A stretch of 64,000 bases of DNA from Echinarachnius parma (GCA_037951105.1 JBAMJV010008502.1:1-64000), one strand, 5' to 3'; counted from the stretch's first letter, positions 11,957 through 23,156 are shown. Translations and numbers: made by a program. Notes: generated from the sequence alone by a model not told the origin.

Positions 11957-12066
11957 TGGGCGTAGATACTTACGTAATACCTATTCATCAGGGAGGGATG
12001 AATAAATATATCAACCCCCCCCCCCCCCCCCCCCCGATGGATATGTATCAATAACAGATCTACTCC
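11957..12066. mobile_element. hAT-like MITE carrying a poly(C) tract, inserted in the RT pseudogene
   Basis: The ends are inverted: CATGGGCGTAGAT at the left and ATCTACTCCCATG at the right. They are flanked by GATGTTAA and GATGTTGA, an 8-bp duplication with one difference. Removing the insert and one duplicate rejoins the LFNI and YVND parts of the reverse-transcriptase motif. The TIR resembles the CAG(T/G)GGCGTAG ends known for hAT elements, which make 8-bp duplications. The middle is a 21-base poly(C) run (12015-12035). Confidence 0.65.
12015..12035. repeat. poly(C) tract, 21 bases
   Basis: An uninterrupted C run inside the small hAT-like MITE at 11957-12066. Confidence 0.9.
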
Positions 12067-12545
12067 CATGGATGTTGAACAGAGTTGGGCCATAACGATT
12101 CCTTGGGGGAGGCCATTCTTCTGCCCGAGCCAACGACTCTTCTTTTCAGACAGCTCGACGAAGAAGCCTCTGTTTTCAATCAGGGTCTTCACCATGTTGG
12201 TCAGGTGCATGTTGTTCACATTCAGTGTGTGTGTGTGCAGAGCCTGTAGTTGAGAGTAGCATAAGCTGCTGAGAGGTCTACAAACACAGCTCCAGTTAAG
12301 ACACTTACTGCTATGTGTTGGGTAAGGATAAGCAGTTGTCTTGTGCAAGACTTCCCAGGCCGGAATCCTGCCTGCTCTTTCATCAGAGATGGTTCTACAA
12401 CTGACTTAGGCGGGTCAGAATTAGTCGCTCGAACAGCTTGAACTTGTGGCAAAGGAGGGAGTTGGTTCTGTAACGCTTTGTTGCTGATGGGTGTATGTTT
12501 AGGATTGAAGTGAGTGTGATCTGAATATCAGAGGTTACTTTTTTG

Positions 12546-13414
12546 TTGTTCTTGTGCTCTTGACTACAATTTAAAAGGTCTTCAGCTTAATTTAAATTGC
12601 TTCAGTAGTTTGGTTAAGTGTCATGTCAAGAATGAGCCAGTGGCTTACGGTTCCATATGCAGGCAGCAGTTGAGTTTAAGCCATCTTATATGGACTTTGG
12701 CAATTTAATAACTTAGCTCATGATTAATAACATTGGTCAGGAGCCAGCCTGCCCAAGTTTGGGGTGCTCTTCTGTGATTGCATGGTGCTGGTTTAGGGTC
12801 AGGCGCTTCAAAAGCTTAAATATATGGCACAGAAGGTAGATGCTTGATTTGTTTTTATCATTCTTTAGGAAGTTTTGTGGCGTAAAGATAGTGATACTTT
12901 GTCATTTTATATGATCACTACAGTAAATGAGACAGACGGTGTAATGCTTAAGTTCCATGATGAAATTCGAGGTACATGTATATAATAATTATACACTATT
13001 TGTCACCCGTATTTACTTATACCATGTATTCACAGTGAAGAAAAACAAACATGAAAGATGGAATCTAACTGACATCAGCTACTGCCACAGCCATGCTTTC
13101 ACAGGCCTTCATGCTAGCAGATCATTTGTGAGGTGTCAGTGATTAATGAAAAATACTAAGTATCCCGTTTATTATGATATTGAGACAAAGTATGTTTATT
13201 TTGGTAAAAAAAGTTTTACACACACAGACGTTCCCATGCATGTGCCTCTAAATTATAGACAACTTTTCATGATCTAAAACATATTTCAATGTGGACGTTA
13301 ACTTTAATTTGTATTTAATTAATTCGCCACTTTCTGTCATCATGGTAATCATAAAGGCATACCTTGTGTACTCATCTAGTTATCACATGAAGTTTCTGTC
13401 ACTTTTGAGGGTAG
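12546..13414. other. element interior without recognised features
   Basis: Lies between the reverse-transcriptase remnant and the right arm. It would hold the 5' part of the retrotransposon if that existed, but I could not recognise an endonuclease here. AT-rich, with only short open frames. Confidence 0.4.
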
Positions 13415-14550
13415 GTATATCAAATAATGAACTGTAAACAGTTCTTTTTAAAAAAATGTGATGCCAGACAGAAGAATAATACAAATATTGAAAATCTCAC
13501 TCAGGACTAGATACAAAGGGTTACTATTAAATGAATAATCTGACATTGTTTGTATGTAGCGCATTGAATCCCTATTCAACATTTAAGGTAAAATTCAGAT
13601 GGAGTTATGCCTAATTTAGGCCCTAAAACATATAAGATACAATATAACAGTTTTAAATTTCATTTAAGGAAAAGTGAATTTGCATAATAATGCAAACAAA
13701 ATATAAAGTGGTCTATAGGAATTAGACAGATAGAGAACAAAATACACTTTTATCAGAATTTATAGGATTTTGTATGATTTTATCAAATTTTAGTAAATAG
13801 CGCCCTCATATGATGACCTTTTGAAATTCTTCTTATTGCAAACTGAAGAGCCATACTAGTTCTACATATGTGCCAAATATGAGAGTGATTGGTCCTTAAA
13901 TAAAGAAATTAAAGAGGGAGCAATATGTACCCACTTGCGCCATAGACAACATGGCCATCATATGCCGTACAATTGCATATGACGCATGGTGATTACGTAA
14001 TAAAAATATGACCTTTTTGTACATTATATTCAAAGGATAATAGCATTTCTGATTTGAATATACTTTCAGAAATAGATATCATAAGTTAAAGCTAATTATC
14101 ATCATTATCATGGTGAAAAAAATAAACTTTACTAAGAACATTGTTTTTTTGACCGTTTTGTTTACGGAAATTCCTGTGATTTTTCATATGCAAATTTGAT
14201 GACGTCATAATTATATGAAGCCAATCAACTTTGACCATGAAACTTTTTCTGTGTCTTATGGTTATGTAAACAAATGTATCTGCAAAGTTTAGTTGATAAA
14301 GACTTAGCCATTATGAAATGAGAGCACTTAACACAATCTCAATTTTCACCAACCCTAAGAAATTCAGCAAAAAATGAAAAAGTGCTGTTTTTACATACCT
14401 CCAAAAAAGTAGTAAAAAAACATAGTATAAATGAGTTTTTTTCTTGTTAACATTTTGTTTCTAACACTGGACATGTCAATGGACAAAATGACACCCAAGT
14501 CGGAGGATCAGAGGGGGGGTCACCGGTAGACCCCTCTGGCCCACAGACTA
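13415..14550 (-). repeat. right inverted arm of the 6-kb element
   Basis: The reverse-complement partner of 8496-9735. The outer end reads GGCCCACAGACTA. Arms share TATGATGACC, AATTGCATATGACGCATGG and a CACCCAAGTCGGAGGATCAG block near the tip. Divergence between arms is low in the outer 1 kb, so both arms likely arose together or have been homogenised. Confidence 0.8.
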
Positions 14551-14701
14551 TAGGGATTCTACAACTGGCCCACCGACCGGCCGGGTCTAGACGTTTCGCC
14601 CGATTAGTGAGTTCAAACGATACAAATGTAGAATTGTGTCCAATTTTAGTCATGCAGCTTACGGTCTTTGTGTATTATTACAAAGTTACCTGGAGGAAGT
14701 G

Positions 14702-15379
14702 TTAAAGGGATACTAGTGTTTGCCTGAAAGAAAATATTTAATTATGACTGAGTATTTAATAGATTTGTATTGGGGAAGCTTTTTATATTTAGAGTATATC
14801 GAACAAAAATAGATTGTACATTTAAACATAGGGGAAACTGAACCTGAAATTCATTAAAGAAATAAATATGAGCAAAGAAAATTTGGCCATGTCATGGATC
14901 GAAGTTGATACCCAACTGGTCTACCTTTCCATTTAAATAGTTCTTCCATCCTTATACTTGGCTATCAAAAGTGCACCTTTGCGCAGAAAACAGTTATGAA
15001 ATTTGCATTTTTGCTCATATTTGCTAATTTCTCGGCCCATATAACATCCATTTGACCTGAAATTTTCACAAAATACGCAAAGGACATATATATATATATA
15101 TATATACTGTAAACGTTATTTTCGCGCGATTAATATTTCGCGCTGAGCCATACAAAAACACATTCGCGGCTTTTTAATTTCGCAGCCGAGCAAGTGTTCA
15201 CACGCATTGCAAATCGCGCATTTATATTCACGGACACCGACTTCAGCGCGAAATCCACGAAAATTAATCCAGCGCAAACATTTCCACGTTTACACTATAT
15301 ATATCAAATTACAAAACTACACATTTCACCAACCATTCCTCACCTTTCCCTTGTGAACAAAGTTACTAGATCCCTTTAA
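14702..15379. mobile_element. TTAA-flanked MITE, family 2
   Basis: A 678-bp element. The left end TTAAAGGGATACTAGT and the right end ACTAGATCCCTTTAA are inverted, with small differences after the first ten bases. The inside has a TA microsatellite (about 15089-15106) followed by a block rich in TTCGCG (15119-15260), a motif pair common in dispersed repeats of marine invertebrates. No transposase is present. A solo end of the same type lies at 6758. Confidence 0.65.
15089..15106. repeat. TA microsatellite
   Basis: About nine TA dinucleotides inside the MITE at 14702-15379. Confidence 0.85.
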
Positions 15380-15920
15380 TCAATTCTGAGTCTAAATGTC
15401 CTACCTTTTAATGTTAAAAACCAGAGTGAATCCTTCCCCTTCATTATTGTGTAAGTCGTATTATTCCCAATCATTACCCCCATTCTAATGGTCGTCTTAA
15501 TGAAGCCCATTAAAGCATGGTGGTGGCTTTTTTTGTAGCGCTTTTCTCTCTAGTTTCCCCTTCTTTAACAAAATAGACAATCTGATTTGTCTTGCTCAGA
15601 AGAATGGTATACAAAGAAAACCACTAAAGCCATTTACATGCCCCTTTTTTAGTGGTACTTATATTATAACTAAAGCTTTTAAGATTCATATGTGGTATTC
15701 AACTGATGGACATTATCAGCCTGTTTGTAATGAAGAAGAATTACATGAGATTACATGCAAGATTACATGGCTCATTACGAACTCGTTGGAAGATTTCTCA
15801 ACTCACCCCAATTCGTGTTTTCCTAATGAACAGCTTATGTAGTAAATGTACAGTATGTGGTAAATGTATGGGAGTATATTTCAAGCGTAGACAGATATGA
15901 AATAAAAGTTCTGATCAAAA
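15380..15920. other. sequence without recognised features
   Basis: No gene or repeat structure that I could support. Confidence 0.35.
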
Positions 15921-15924
15921 TTAT

Positions 15925-16255
15925 CTTGACAATGTCAACATTGAAAGTTACTCTAATAACTGAAGATAGTTTTGATTCATGAGTTAAAGAGTCATGCAAC
16001 TTGACTAGTACAACTTTTGATACCACATTTGTTCAATTTTTCAGTCTAGGTAAAATGTGTTTGAATAATTTATTAGTCCACATTATGTTGCCTTTTGAGT
16101 CAAGGTATACAAGTACATCAAGAAACATCAAATTTGAAAGCTACTATAATAACTGAAGATAGTTTATATTATGAGTTAAAATTCATGCGACCTGACTACC
16201 AACATTAGATTCCACATAGGTAACCATGCCAGTCTAGGCAAAAAGGTGGATAGAA
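15925..16255. repeat. tandem repeat of about 205 bp, two units
   Basis: Units start near 15928 and 16128. They share GAAAGTTACTCTAATAACTG (second unit with changes), GAAGATAGTTT, TGAGTTAAA and CAGTCTAGG(T/C)AAAA. The second unit runs into the left arm of the inverted repeat at 16195-16880. Confidence 0.6.
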
Positions 16256-16880
16256 AAAAAAACAGGAAAAAAGCAAAATTGAGTAACGCAACTTGACTAC
16301 TCACTCTAGATTCCTGCGCTGGTCCCCAGCGATTTGGTAGCAAATCAAATTACCCATTGCCAATTCCAATCACAAAATGTCCACTTTCTTGGAATGGAAG
16401 GGGTAGAAACCCTGGAAACACTTGTATACCCATTTCACACCTAAAATTATGGTGAACATTTTTAATTTTTCTATAAAAGAGACAGTATTACTACGCATAG
16501 ACTAAAATGATGCAGTAATTTTTTAAGTATGCTTTATCTACCTGGATTCAGTATAAAGTGATGATGTGATGTAAAACTAAAAAGTCAAGCTTTTTGAAAA
16601 TGTTACACAACCTACATGTATCACGGCCTTTTGTCAAAATTAGGAACCCAATGTGAAAAGGGACGTATCTGGAAACACAGTTTTCCATTCTGTTTTATTG
16701 TTTTGGGTATTAAATGTATACAGCCAACTTAAAGTTAATTACGATTTGGCAATGGGTAATTTGATTTGCTATCTAGAGTGAGTAGTCAAGTTGCGTTACT
16801 CAATTTTGTTTTTTTCCTGCTTTTTTCCTTCTATCCACCTTTTGCCTAGAAAGGTTACCTATGTAGAATCTAATGTTGCA
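16195..16880. repeat. inverted repeat of about 150-180 bp arms
   Basis: The left arm (about 16205-16375) and right arm (about 16740-16872) are reverse complements. They share AACATTAGATTC at the tips, CACATAGGTAACC, GGTGGATAGAA, GAGTAACGCAACTTGACTAC and CAAATCAAATTACCCATTGC. The left arm has an extra stretch of about 30 bp containing GCTGGTCCCCAGC, itself a perfect hairpin. About 365 bp separates the arms. Confidence 0.75.
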
Positions 16881-18035
16881 CTCGGTGTAATGCTGAGCGA
16901 ACAAACTAGCCTAGTTCAAAATGAAGATCCGTGGTATAGCATCCCCGTGCATGACAATAGTAAAACTATTTTCTGAAACATTCTAGTGGAGTAGCAGTGT
17001 GAATCAGAATTGTGATATGAAAGGGGCACATGGTAATACAGTTCTCCATTCAGTTCGGTGATGTGTTTGGTAGTGTGTGTGCTTGGGAAGGTTATAGTAT
17101 CCTCTTTGCCTTGGCACCAGTTACCATGGTAGTAAGCGTAAACAAATTGGGAGAACTGTGACAGTATGTTGATTGTTATGTCTGAGCACTGAGCTATGTG
17201 TCTTTTTGGTGGAATGTCTCACATTTTTGTATATGTCTATCTGTTGTTAAAGTGGTGATTTAGTACAAATTGAAACGAGTAGAGTGAATGTTGATGAAAT
17301 TTCAATTGAAGAATCGCTCCCATATCTGGCAATTTAGAATAATAATGCATTTTGAAATTGTCCTTAATCTAAATTTGTATTTTTCTCCTCTTTCCTTTTT
17401 ACATGTACTGTCCTGTTGTCTGCCTGCTACTCCTGTTTCCATGGTAATCTTGATGTTGTTAACCATTCATTAATAAATGCAGGTGAGTCATCTATAACCC
17501 TTATAAAAGCAATGTCTTGGGGCTACAAAAATAAATGATATTGTGTTGTACTTCAAACATACATTGTACATCATGTGGTGCTGTGTACATATTTAGTGTT
17601 TTTCTTCAAATGTTACATTATAGACTATGAGTAATCATGTCATGTCAGTTATATCTTACCCTCAAAACATTAACTCACTATAAAGATAAATTTACCTGAT
17701 AGGCTTCTAAATTATGATAGCAAAAAAACAGAAATAAAACAAAATTTCATCCAAAATCATAACATTTTGACCTGTTTGGAAAACATCAAATATGCAGAAT
17801 GTCATCCAAAACCAAATTTGAAGGAAAATAGAAGGATTTGAATTTTCATTATCATTATTAGAAATGTGTTTAGAGGATTTTGTAGGAGATTCAGATAAAG
17901 AAACATTCCAAATCGGGTTTCTTTTCGGAAACTCGCATGGTTGCGCATGGAAGACATCAATAGAATGACTTCTGAAGCCTAAATTGCTGGACGAAGGAGA
18001 AGAAAATATCCTGAAGCGCCAACGTAAACAGAAAG
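16881..18035. other. unique-looking sequence
   Basis: Contains an ATGCAGGTGAGTCA string near 17478 that resembles a splice donor, and a 110-codon minus-strand open frame at 17707-18039 with no recognisable domain. Neither is enough to call a gene. Confidence 0.3.
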
Positions 18036-19115
18036 CCACTCACCGGTCACTGAAAGATAATGCAATGAGTGGACGAGGGGCAGCGGCTTCCCAAATTATC
18101 CCCCTAATTCAATGTCAACATTTCCAAGGTGTTTTACTTTCGATGAACTCCAACCTTAGCCTTGCTTCATGATGGGATCATCTACACCTGAGGCTGAGAA
18201 CTTGACTTTCAAATTTTTCTAAAGAAATATGACTAAATCTGACTTTTTGAGCATCTACATGTATTTCAGAACAACATTAGAATTTGTGTGTTGGACCAAC
18301 AAATTTATATGTTTTACTGACAAATTAATAAATCTTATTTAGTAACTCTTGCATTTTTGGCATAAAATACAAAGATTATGGGACGATGGCTTTGCAAATG
18401 AACTCATTATACTATGTCAACATTTCATGGTGTTTACTTTCGATGAACTTTGACCTTAGACTTGCTACAGGATGGATCATCTACACCCAAGGCTGCAAAC
18501 TTGACTTATAAGTTTTCCAACTCAAAAATATGTATGAAGACTTGAAGATATTTGACCCTAAATTTGACTTTTTTATGTATGCATTTGAGATGTTGCATAA
18601 ATATCCGATCAACACATTTGTTTGTATTATTGACTAATTAATACATTTCATATAATCTTTTGATTTGTTAGCATGAAATGCAAAGATTACAAAACCAGTG
18701 GCTCTGTAAATGATCCCTAAAATGCCTAATTCAATGTCAACATTTCCATGGCGTTTTACTTTCGATGAACTTTGACCTTCCCCTTTTGACATAAGGGATC
18801 ATCTACACCTGAGGCTGCGAACTTGACTTAATAAGTTTTCCAACTCAAAAATGTATAGGAGAACTTGAAGATATTGACCTACAAATCTGACTTTTGAACA
18901 TGCATTTGAGACCAACAGATTGTATCTGTGTATCATACCAACAAATTGATTTGTATGTTTGACAAATGAACAAATTTCATATGATGATCTCTTGTATTTT
19001 TGGCATTAAATGCAAAAATTGCTGGGTCAATAACTTGCAAATGATCCACAAATTCAATGTCAACATTTCCCTGGTGTTTTACTTTCGATGAACCCTGAAC
19101 TTTGCTTCATGACAA
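18036..19115. repeat. tandem array, unit about 300-323 bp, just over three copies
   Basis: The anchor TTTACTTTCGATGAAC recurs with its CGATGAAC at 18141, 18441, 18763 and 19086, giving steps of 300, 322 and 323 bp. Each unit also has ATGTCAACATTTCC, GGATCATCTACACC, GGCTG(C/A)(G/A)AACTTGACTT and a TTGCATTTTTGGCAT block. There is no coding frame through the units. The copies are well diverged, so the array is old. Confidence 0.8.
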
Positions 19116-19895
19116 CATATAAAGGGAGGGAGAACATGTCTCGGTCTTGACTTTCATTCAAGTTCATTTATATCGAATCAATATCTTCTGCATTATAATG
19201 AAGGAGTATAATTCTGAACTATAAAACACACCTACAATTTTAACTACCTTTCTTTAATTTGTTTAATTGACTCATTTTCTCAATTTGTTTGTATTCTTTA
19301 TCTACGGTTTATTGACTTGATGACTGTATTTTTTTCTTGAAGAATGGGTCTACTAATCTAGCCACGTTTCACCTTGAATACAAATGTCTGTGACCGATTT
19401 CTGAATACTCTTCATTTTCTTTCTTGGCTACACTAAACAAAATTGAGGAGAAGAGTTGACAGTGATTGACTTTACAGTGCAATAGTTTCTTGGGAATTCC
19501 GTGCACTTAGCTGAGCTACTGGAAGAAAAAGATCTTTACAATGTTTCACCCCAATGTATGTGTTGGTAGGGAAAACTCGTACCAACAAGGGAATATATTT
19601 CTAGACAAACCTCAAATTTGTATTTAATATGTAACCCAGAAGTATAAGATTTCTATATTTATGAGAGGCATCTAGGTGTCTCAACCCATATTCCGATTGG
19701 TCTTGTACTGGACTGGACCTGGACTGGTCATGAAACTACTTGGGCTTTGGTCTGCGCACAAGACAAGTTATGCTAAAATGAAATTGTCTTCAAAGGGTTA
19801 GCATTTTACATTTGCATGAATTATACAAGTATACATAGGCTAGATCATTGTTTGGAAAGAAAATGTCAATGATAATAAATGTTTTTTGTTGTGTC
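19116..19895. other. unique-looking sequence
   Basis: No feature that I could support. Confidence 0.35.
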
Positions 19896-20235
19896 ACATG
19901 TGGAAAATGAGCGCTGGTATCTTTGTTGTAGATATAGTAATTTTATTGAGAAAACTTGACGATTGTTCTAGGAGCCGCTCTTTTGGGGAACCGAGACACA
20001 GTATTAAATAAGTGCTAGGTATCCCTTATCAGTATAAAGACTTGCCAATACATGTATAGTTCTTGGAGCATCTTCTTCTTTGTTGTTGGGGGGGGGGGGG
20101 GGGGGGATGTCAAGTATGTACAGTTTTGAGTTTGTAAACTGAGAGACAGCAGTAAAATGAGTGCTGGGTATCTTTAATCAGTGTACTGAATTCCAATTGA
20201 GAAGACTTGACGATAATTCATGGAGCCTTCAAGTT
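19896..20235. repeat. degenerate tandem repeat, AATGAGTGCTGGGTATC core
   Basis: The core recurs at about 19906, 20008 and 20156, each followed by TCAGT(A/G)T and GACTTG(A/C)C-like blocks. The second and third units are separated by a 19-base poly(G) run. Confidence 0.5.
20088..20106. repeat. poly(G) tract, 19 bases
   Basis: An uninterrupted G run. Confidence 0.9.
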
Positions 20236-20333
20236 GGCTTTGCTCAGCCCTAAAAGGAAACGTGGAAGCAAACACTTGAGGTTGTCAAATTCCTCCTCTT
20301 GAATCATGTAATCCCCTGAATGCAATGCAGTGC

Positions 20334-20794
20334 TTAAAGGCATATATGCATGGGTTAGAATGGGTAGTCAGCAAATTCCAACTTGTACTCCACCGTAATC
20401 TCCCGAGATAAACTCACGATATGTGTTGAATCGATCGAAGAGCGGTGCTTCTTATGAAATTGCATGCAGCACACAGCTGGTATCTATATACCGAGCGAAT
20501 TGCTTGAGCTGTCACCTGAGCCCCGAGGCAATCGCTGATAAGATCAAAAAGCGGCACTTTGAAGTCCGTGCGGTTAAGCGTGTTACGTAATAGTTTCGCT
20601 CGTAAACATCTCAGATGGAATTCCATTCGACCATGATTCGACTAGTACAAATATCCGACGCGATTCGGGCCTTCGTGAAGTGGGACAGTTTGCGATCGCT
20701 ACTTATAACTGAGCCAATGGGGATTACGTACCGTGCGTAAAAGTGCGCAATATGGATCCACGCGTCGGAATATACCGGTCTGAATTCCCTTTAA
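20334..20794. mobile_element. TTAA-flanked MITE, family 1, copy 2
   Basis: 461 bp, TTAAAGGCATATATGC to GAATTCCCTTTAA. Compared with copy 1 it has an extra CACACAGCTGGTATCTATATA segment, which copy 3 shares, so copy 1 is the one with a deletion. A 70-codon minus-strand open frame here and a 79-codon one in copy 3 encode similar peptides (KVPLFDLISD in both), but copy 1 does not conserve it. Confidence 0.8.
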
Positions 20795-20977
20795 CTGGGT
20801 TCATGATTGAAAATATATATTCAGTAGAGCGATAAGCAGCAACAATTGTGTTCACACTCTGTTTCAGGCTTTTAGCTGATAATTGTATCATATGATGTGT
20901 TCAAACTGGCTAAAGACTAGTCATTTTGTCATAAATGTACTATCCTATTATGTGGTGGTATCTTGTTCATTATTTAT

Positions 20978-21203
20978 AGCCCGGTCACATATCAACGGAT
21001 TGCGCAAACGGATGTCAAAACGGAGAGCTAAATTTTCCGTCCGCTCTATACGTTTCTTGTCCGTTCCTTGTCCGGTGATGTACGTTGTTCTATGTTTTGT
21101 ACATGAAGCAATGGAGACGACTTTCATCACCGGATAATTTAATTTTGAAAATTGTCTATTCGTTGGGCATACGTTTCGATATCTGTTGATATCTGACCGG
21201 GCC
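20978..21203. mobile_element. palindromic MITE, GGCCCGGTCACATATCAACGG family, copy 1
   Basis: 226 bp with imperfect inverted ends (left AGCCCGGTCACATATCAACG, right ending in GACCGGGCC). Internal landmarks are AAACGGATG, TCTTGTCCGTTCCTTGTCCG, GTACATGAAGCAATGGAGAC and TTCATCACCGGATAATTT. Copies 2 and 3 read in the opposite orientation relative to this one. Flanking ATAs look like extensions of the ends rather than a clear duplication. Confidence 0.75.
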
Positions 21204-21537
21204 ATAAAGAGGATCATTGATGACGGAGGCAAAAGACTGTCTCCACACTCTAGATTTATATCCTGTGATCTATATACTTTACTGTGATCAGTGCTGGGTT
21301 CATACTGCCCCAAAACAAGTCATTTGTCTCCTGAATGTAATCCCCAAATGCAGTGTTTGACTGGTTTCAGATTGAAATCACAGGATAGTCCTTGCCCCCT
21401 CACAAATAGATAGAAGAATTCTTCTTATCTTCTATGCTTCTTGCATCACCATGGGTGTTTGAACAACTACTCTAAATCATGTTCCTGTTTATGAAAGCAG
21501 GCATATCAACTTTTGGAAGAGCTTTTTTTTCATCACA
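21204..21537. other. sequence without recognised features
   Basis: No supported feature. Confidence 0.3.
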
Positions 21538-21616
21538 TTAACCTGTTCCCTACGAGTTGCTGAAATCTCCATAGACTTTGTACACACCCACTCGGTTCCC
21601 GTAGTCAATGGGTTAA
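21538..21616. repeat. short interspersed repeat, TTAACC...GGTTAA
   Basis: The best-bounded copy of the small family: TTAACCTGTTCCCTACGAG to GTAGTCAATGGGTTAA, 79 bp. The ends are inverted over TTAACC. TTAA at both ends is consistent with a TTAA-targeting element reduced to its tips. Confidence 0.65.
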
Positions 21617-21684
21617 GGATTGGTCCCAAAAATATTTTGGCTAATAGTCTACAGAATATACATGGTATAGGGCAATTCCAAGCA

Positions 21685-21695
21685 AACGCCGTGAC
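21685..21695 (+). promoter_or_regulatory. motif A1, AACGCCGTGAC
   Basis: First copy of the repeated motif of transposon A. It overlaps the inner edge of the left TIR and lacks the leading GT. Confidence 0.6.
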
Positions 21696-21862
21696 GGTCA
21701 GAGGGTGTTTCTCACAATGAAAGTCCAAATAACTCATAAAATCTAAATATCTAGAACAACTTTTGATATGCAATCTGTAACCACTATCCTACCAATAATT
21801 TACAATAGGCAAGAAAACCATAATTCCCAATAAATTATTAATTATGAATATCAATATCTGCC

Positions 21863-21876
21863 GTAACACCCGTGAC
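21863..21876 (+). promoter_or_regulatory. motif A2, GTAACACCCGTGAC
   Basis: A variant copy with one extra base, set inside a small inverted repeat (TGCCGT...ACGGCA). Confidence 0.5.
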
Positions 21877-22059
21877 GGCAAAAGACATGGGTTTCTTACA
21901 TGCTATGAAACTAAGTAAACTCTGTGAACTACAGGAACATTTTGCACTTTTGTCACATAGATTCTTTGTACTAGACATCAAGCTAGAACATCCAAATAAA
22001 AACGTAGAAAAAATCCAATGCTCATAGTAAATATGATATCATAAATGTATCTATGCACT

Positions 22060-22086
22060 GTAACGCTGTGACTGTAACGCCGTGAC
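22060..22086 (+). promoter_or_regulatory. motifs A3 and A4, tandem pair
   Basis: GTAACGCTGTGAC at 22060-22072 and GTAACGCCGTGAC at 22074-22086, head to tail with one base between. The first differs by one base from the second. Confidence 0.7.
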
Positions 22087-22369
22087 CTCTGAATTGTACA
22101 TGTTATATATATGGGAGATATTAAAGAGATGAATAATATGATATAATTTTAATGTAGTGATCCAGAATCAATAAAGAACTAGATGAATGGGTGATAGAAC
22201 CAAGATGCTATTAAATGATCATCCGCATGACACAAATTTGCAGCACAGCGCCCTCTATTGATCAAAAAATCTTTTAGGACATAATTGAAATTCTTATCTA
22301 TTTCAGAAGTTAGTTAATGGAACCATCAAATATTAAAACCAAAATACATACTTAAATGTAACAATGAAA

Positions 22370-22975
22370 TATGAGACCTTTGACATCTGACCTTTGACCT
22401 TGTTTCTCAAAATAACATACAAATGTTTAATTTTTGGTCTGCACAGTGCATATTTGCAAGTGATTTGTTTCATGTAACATGATTTCAGAGTTAGTAAATG
22501 TTTGTTTTTGAATTGGTAATTATCCGAGTGACCTTTGACCTGTGCCCCAAACAGTTTCAGAAAATTGTCTTTTACCTACAGTACTCTTTCTAACATTGAT
22601 TCTGGAACTTAATTGTGAGAACAAAAAACAACAACAATATTTTGACCTGTTGACCTATGACCTCCCATGACCCCATTCCCTAATCAGCTCATATACTTCA
22701 CTGGACGCATACCAGTATTATAATCATGTTATCCTTCAAGGATTCTCAAACTATCTTGATAATAATATAATTTTTGCATATTTGTTAGCTATGTGACCTT
22801 TGACCTTTGACCTCATGGACCAAAATCATATCCAATAATCCGTACCTCTAAATACATGGATTGTACAAAGTTTGAACGAAATCCATCCAACGATTCTTGA
22901 GATATTGCAAAAAAAGAACACTGATGTACAGATGCACATACAGACAGACGGACATACAACCCATACACATACATG
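22370..22975. repeat. module with TGACCTTTGACCT motifs inside transposon A
   Basis: A stretch dense in GACCTTTGACCT words: TGACCTTTGACCT at 22388-22400, 22529-22541, 22794-22806 and 22801-22813 (the last two overlap). It ends in TTCTTGAGATATTGCA and a CAGACAGACGGACATAC tail, a pattern I associate with dispersed repeats in invertebrates. The TGACCTTTGACCT word equals a DR1 nuclear-receptor response element read on the minus strand (AGGTCAAAGGTCA). Possibly an older repeat captured by, or inserted in, transposon A. Confidence 0.55.
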
Positions 22976-23123
22976 ACTCGGGTAACTTTGAGATGGAAAC
23001 ATTATCAACTGACCCTATTCATATAATTATAGCATGAGCAATGCCCAAGCATACCTACAAAAAATATCTTACACTATTTGATTATGTCTACTGTGTTATG
23101 TCAATGGGAATCCAGTAGGTAGC

Positions 23124-23156
23124 GTCACGGCGTTACACAAAACGTAACGCCGTGAC
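23124..23156. promoter_or_regulatory. motifs A5 and A6, inverted pair
   Basis: GTCACGGCGTTAC (minus-strand copy) at 23124-23136 faces GTAACGCCGTGAC at 23144-23156, seven bases apart. Both are perfect copies. This is the only minus-strand copy in the element. Confidence 0.7.

Larger units (their letters stand above)
10905..12545 (-). pseudogene. jockey-like non-LTR reverse transcriptase, frameshifted
   Basis: Reading the minus strand from 12545 down, the fragments follow the order of a jockey-type ORF2. First comes a finger region with LLCHKFKLFERLIL. Then EQAGFRPGKSCT (near 12370) and GAVFVDLSAAY with the first catalytic Asp (near 12285), then a KNGLPQG block (near 12100). The catalytic FADD box follows at about 11895-11910, then a thumb with SPVYIGVIF and SKWGANPTTIRSSALAL (to about 11530), then AEYAC and GIAPP-like segments. 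The C-terminus has HPLHDHP, and GATECEWGQAPQIMDHLLSC at about 10940-11030. The N-terminal endonuclease is missing. At least four frame changes and a MITE insertion (11957-12066) break it, so it is inactive. Confidence 0.9.
8496..14550. mobile_element. 6-kb foldback-like element with about 1.1-1.2 kb inverted arms
   Basis: The two ends are reverse complements starting TAGTCTGTGGGCCAGAGG. A possible 3-bp TAG duplication flanks them (8493-8495 and 14551-14553). The arms align almost colinearly with scattered substitutions. They enclose about 3.7 kb that includes a minisatellite, a small MITE and a dead jockey-like reverse transcriptase. The structure could be a foldback transposon with later insertions, or two inverted copies of one repeat family trapping unrelated DNA. 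Long-inverted-repeat foldback (TU) elements are known from sea urchins, but I see no sequence evidence linking this one to them. Confidence 0.7.

Noticed and set aside
10905-12545. Functional reverse transcriptase gene
   Set aside because: Although the FADD box is intact, frameshifts, an inserted MITE and a missing N-terminus rule out activity.
20414-20626. Similar short minus-strand frames in MITE copies at 20414-20626 and 54795-55034
   Set aside because: Similarity follows from shared DNA; copy 1 at 1392-1826 does not keep the frame, so protein-level selection is not supported.
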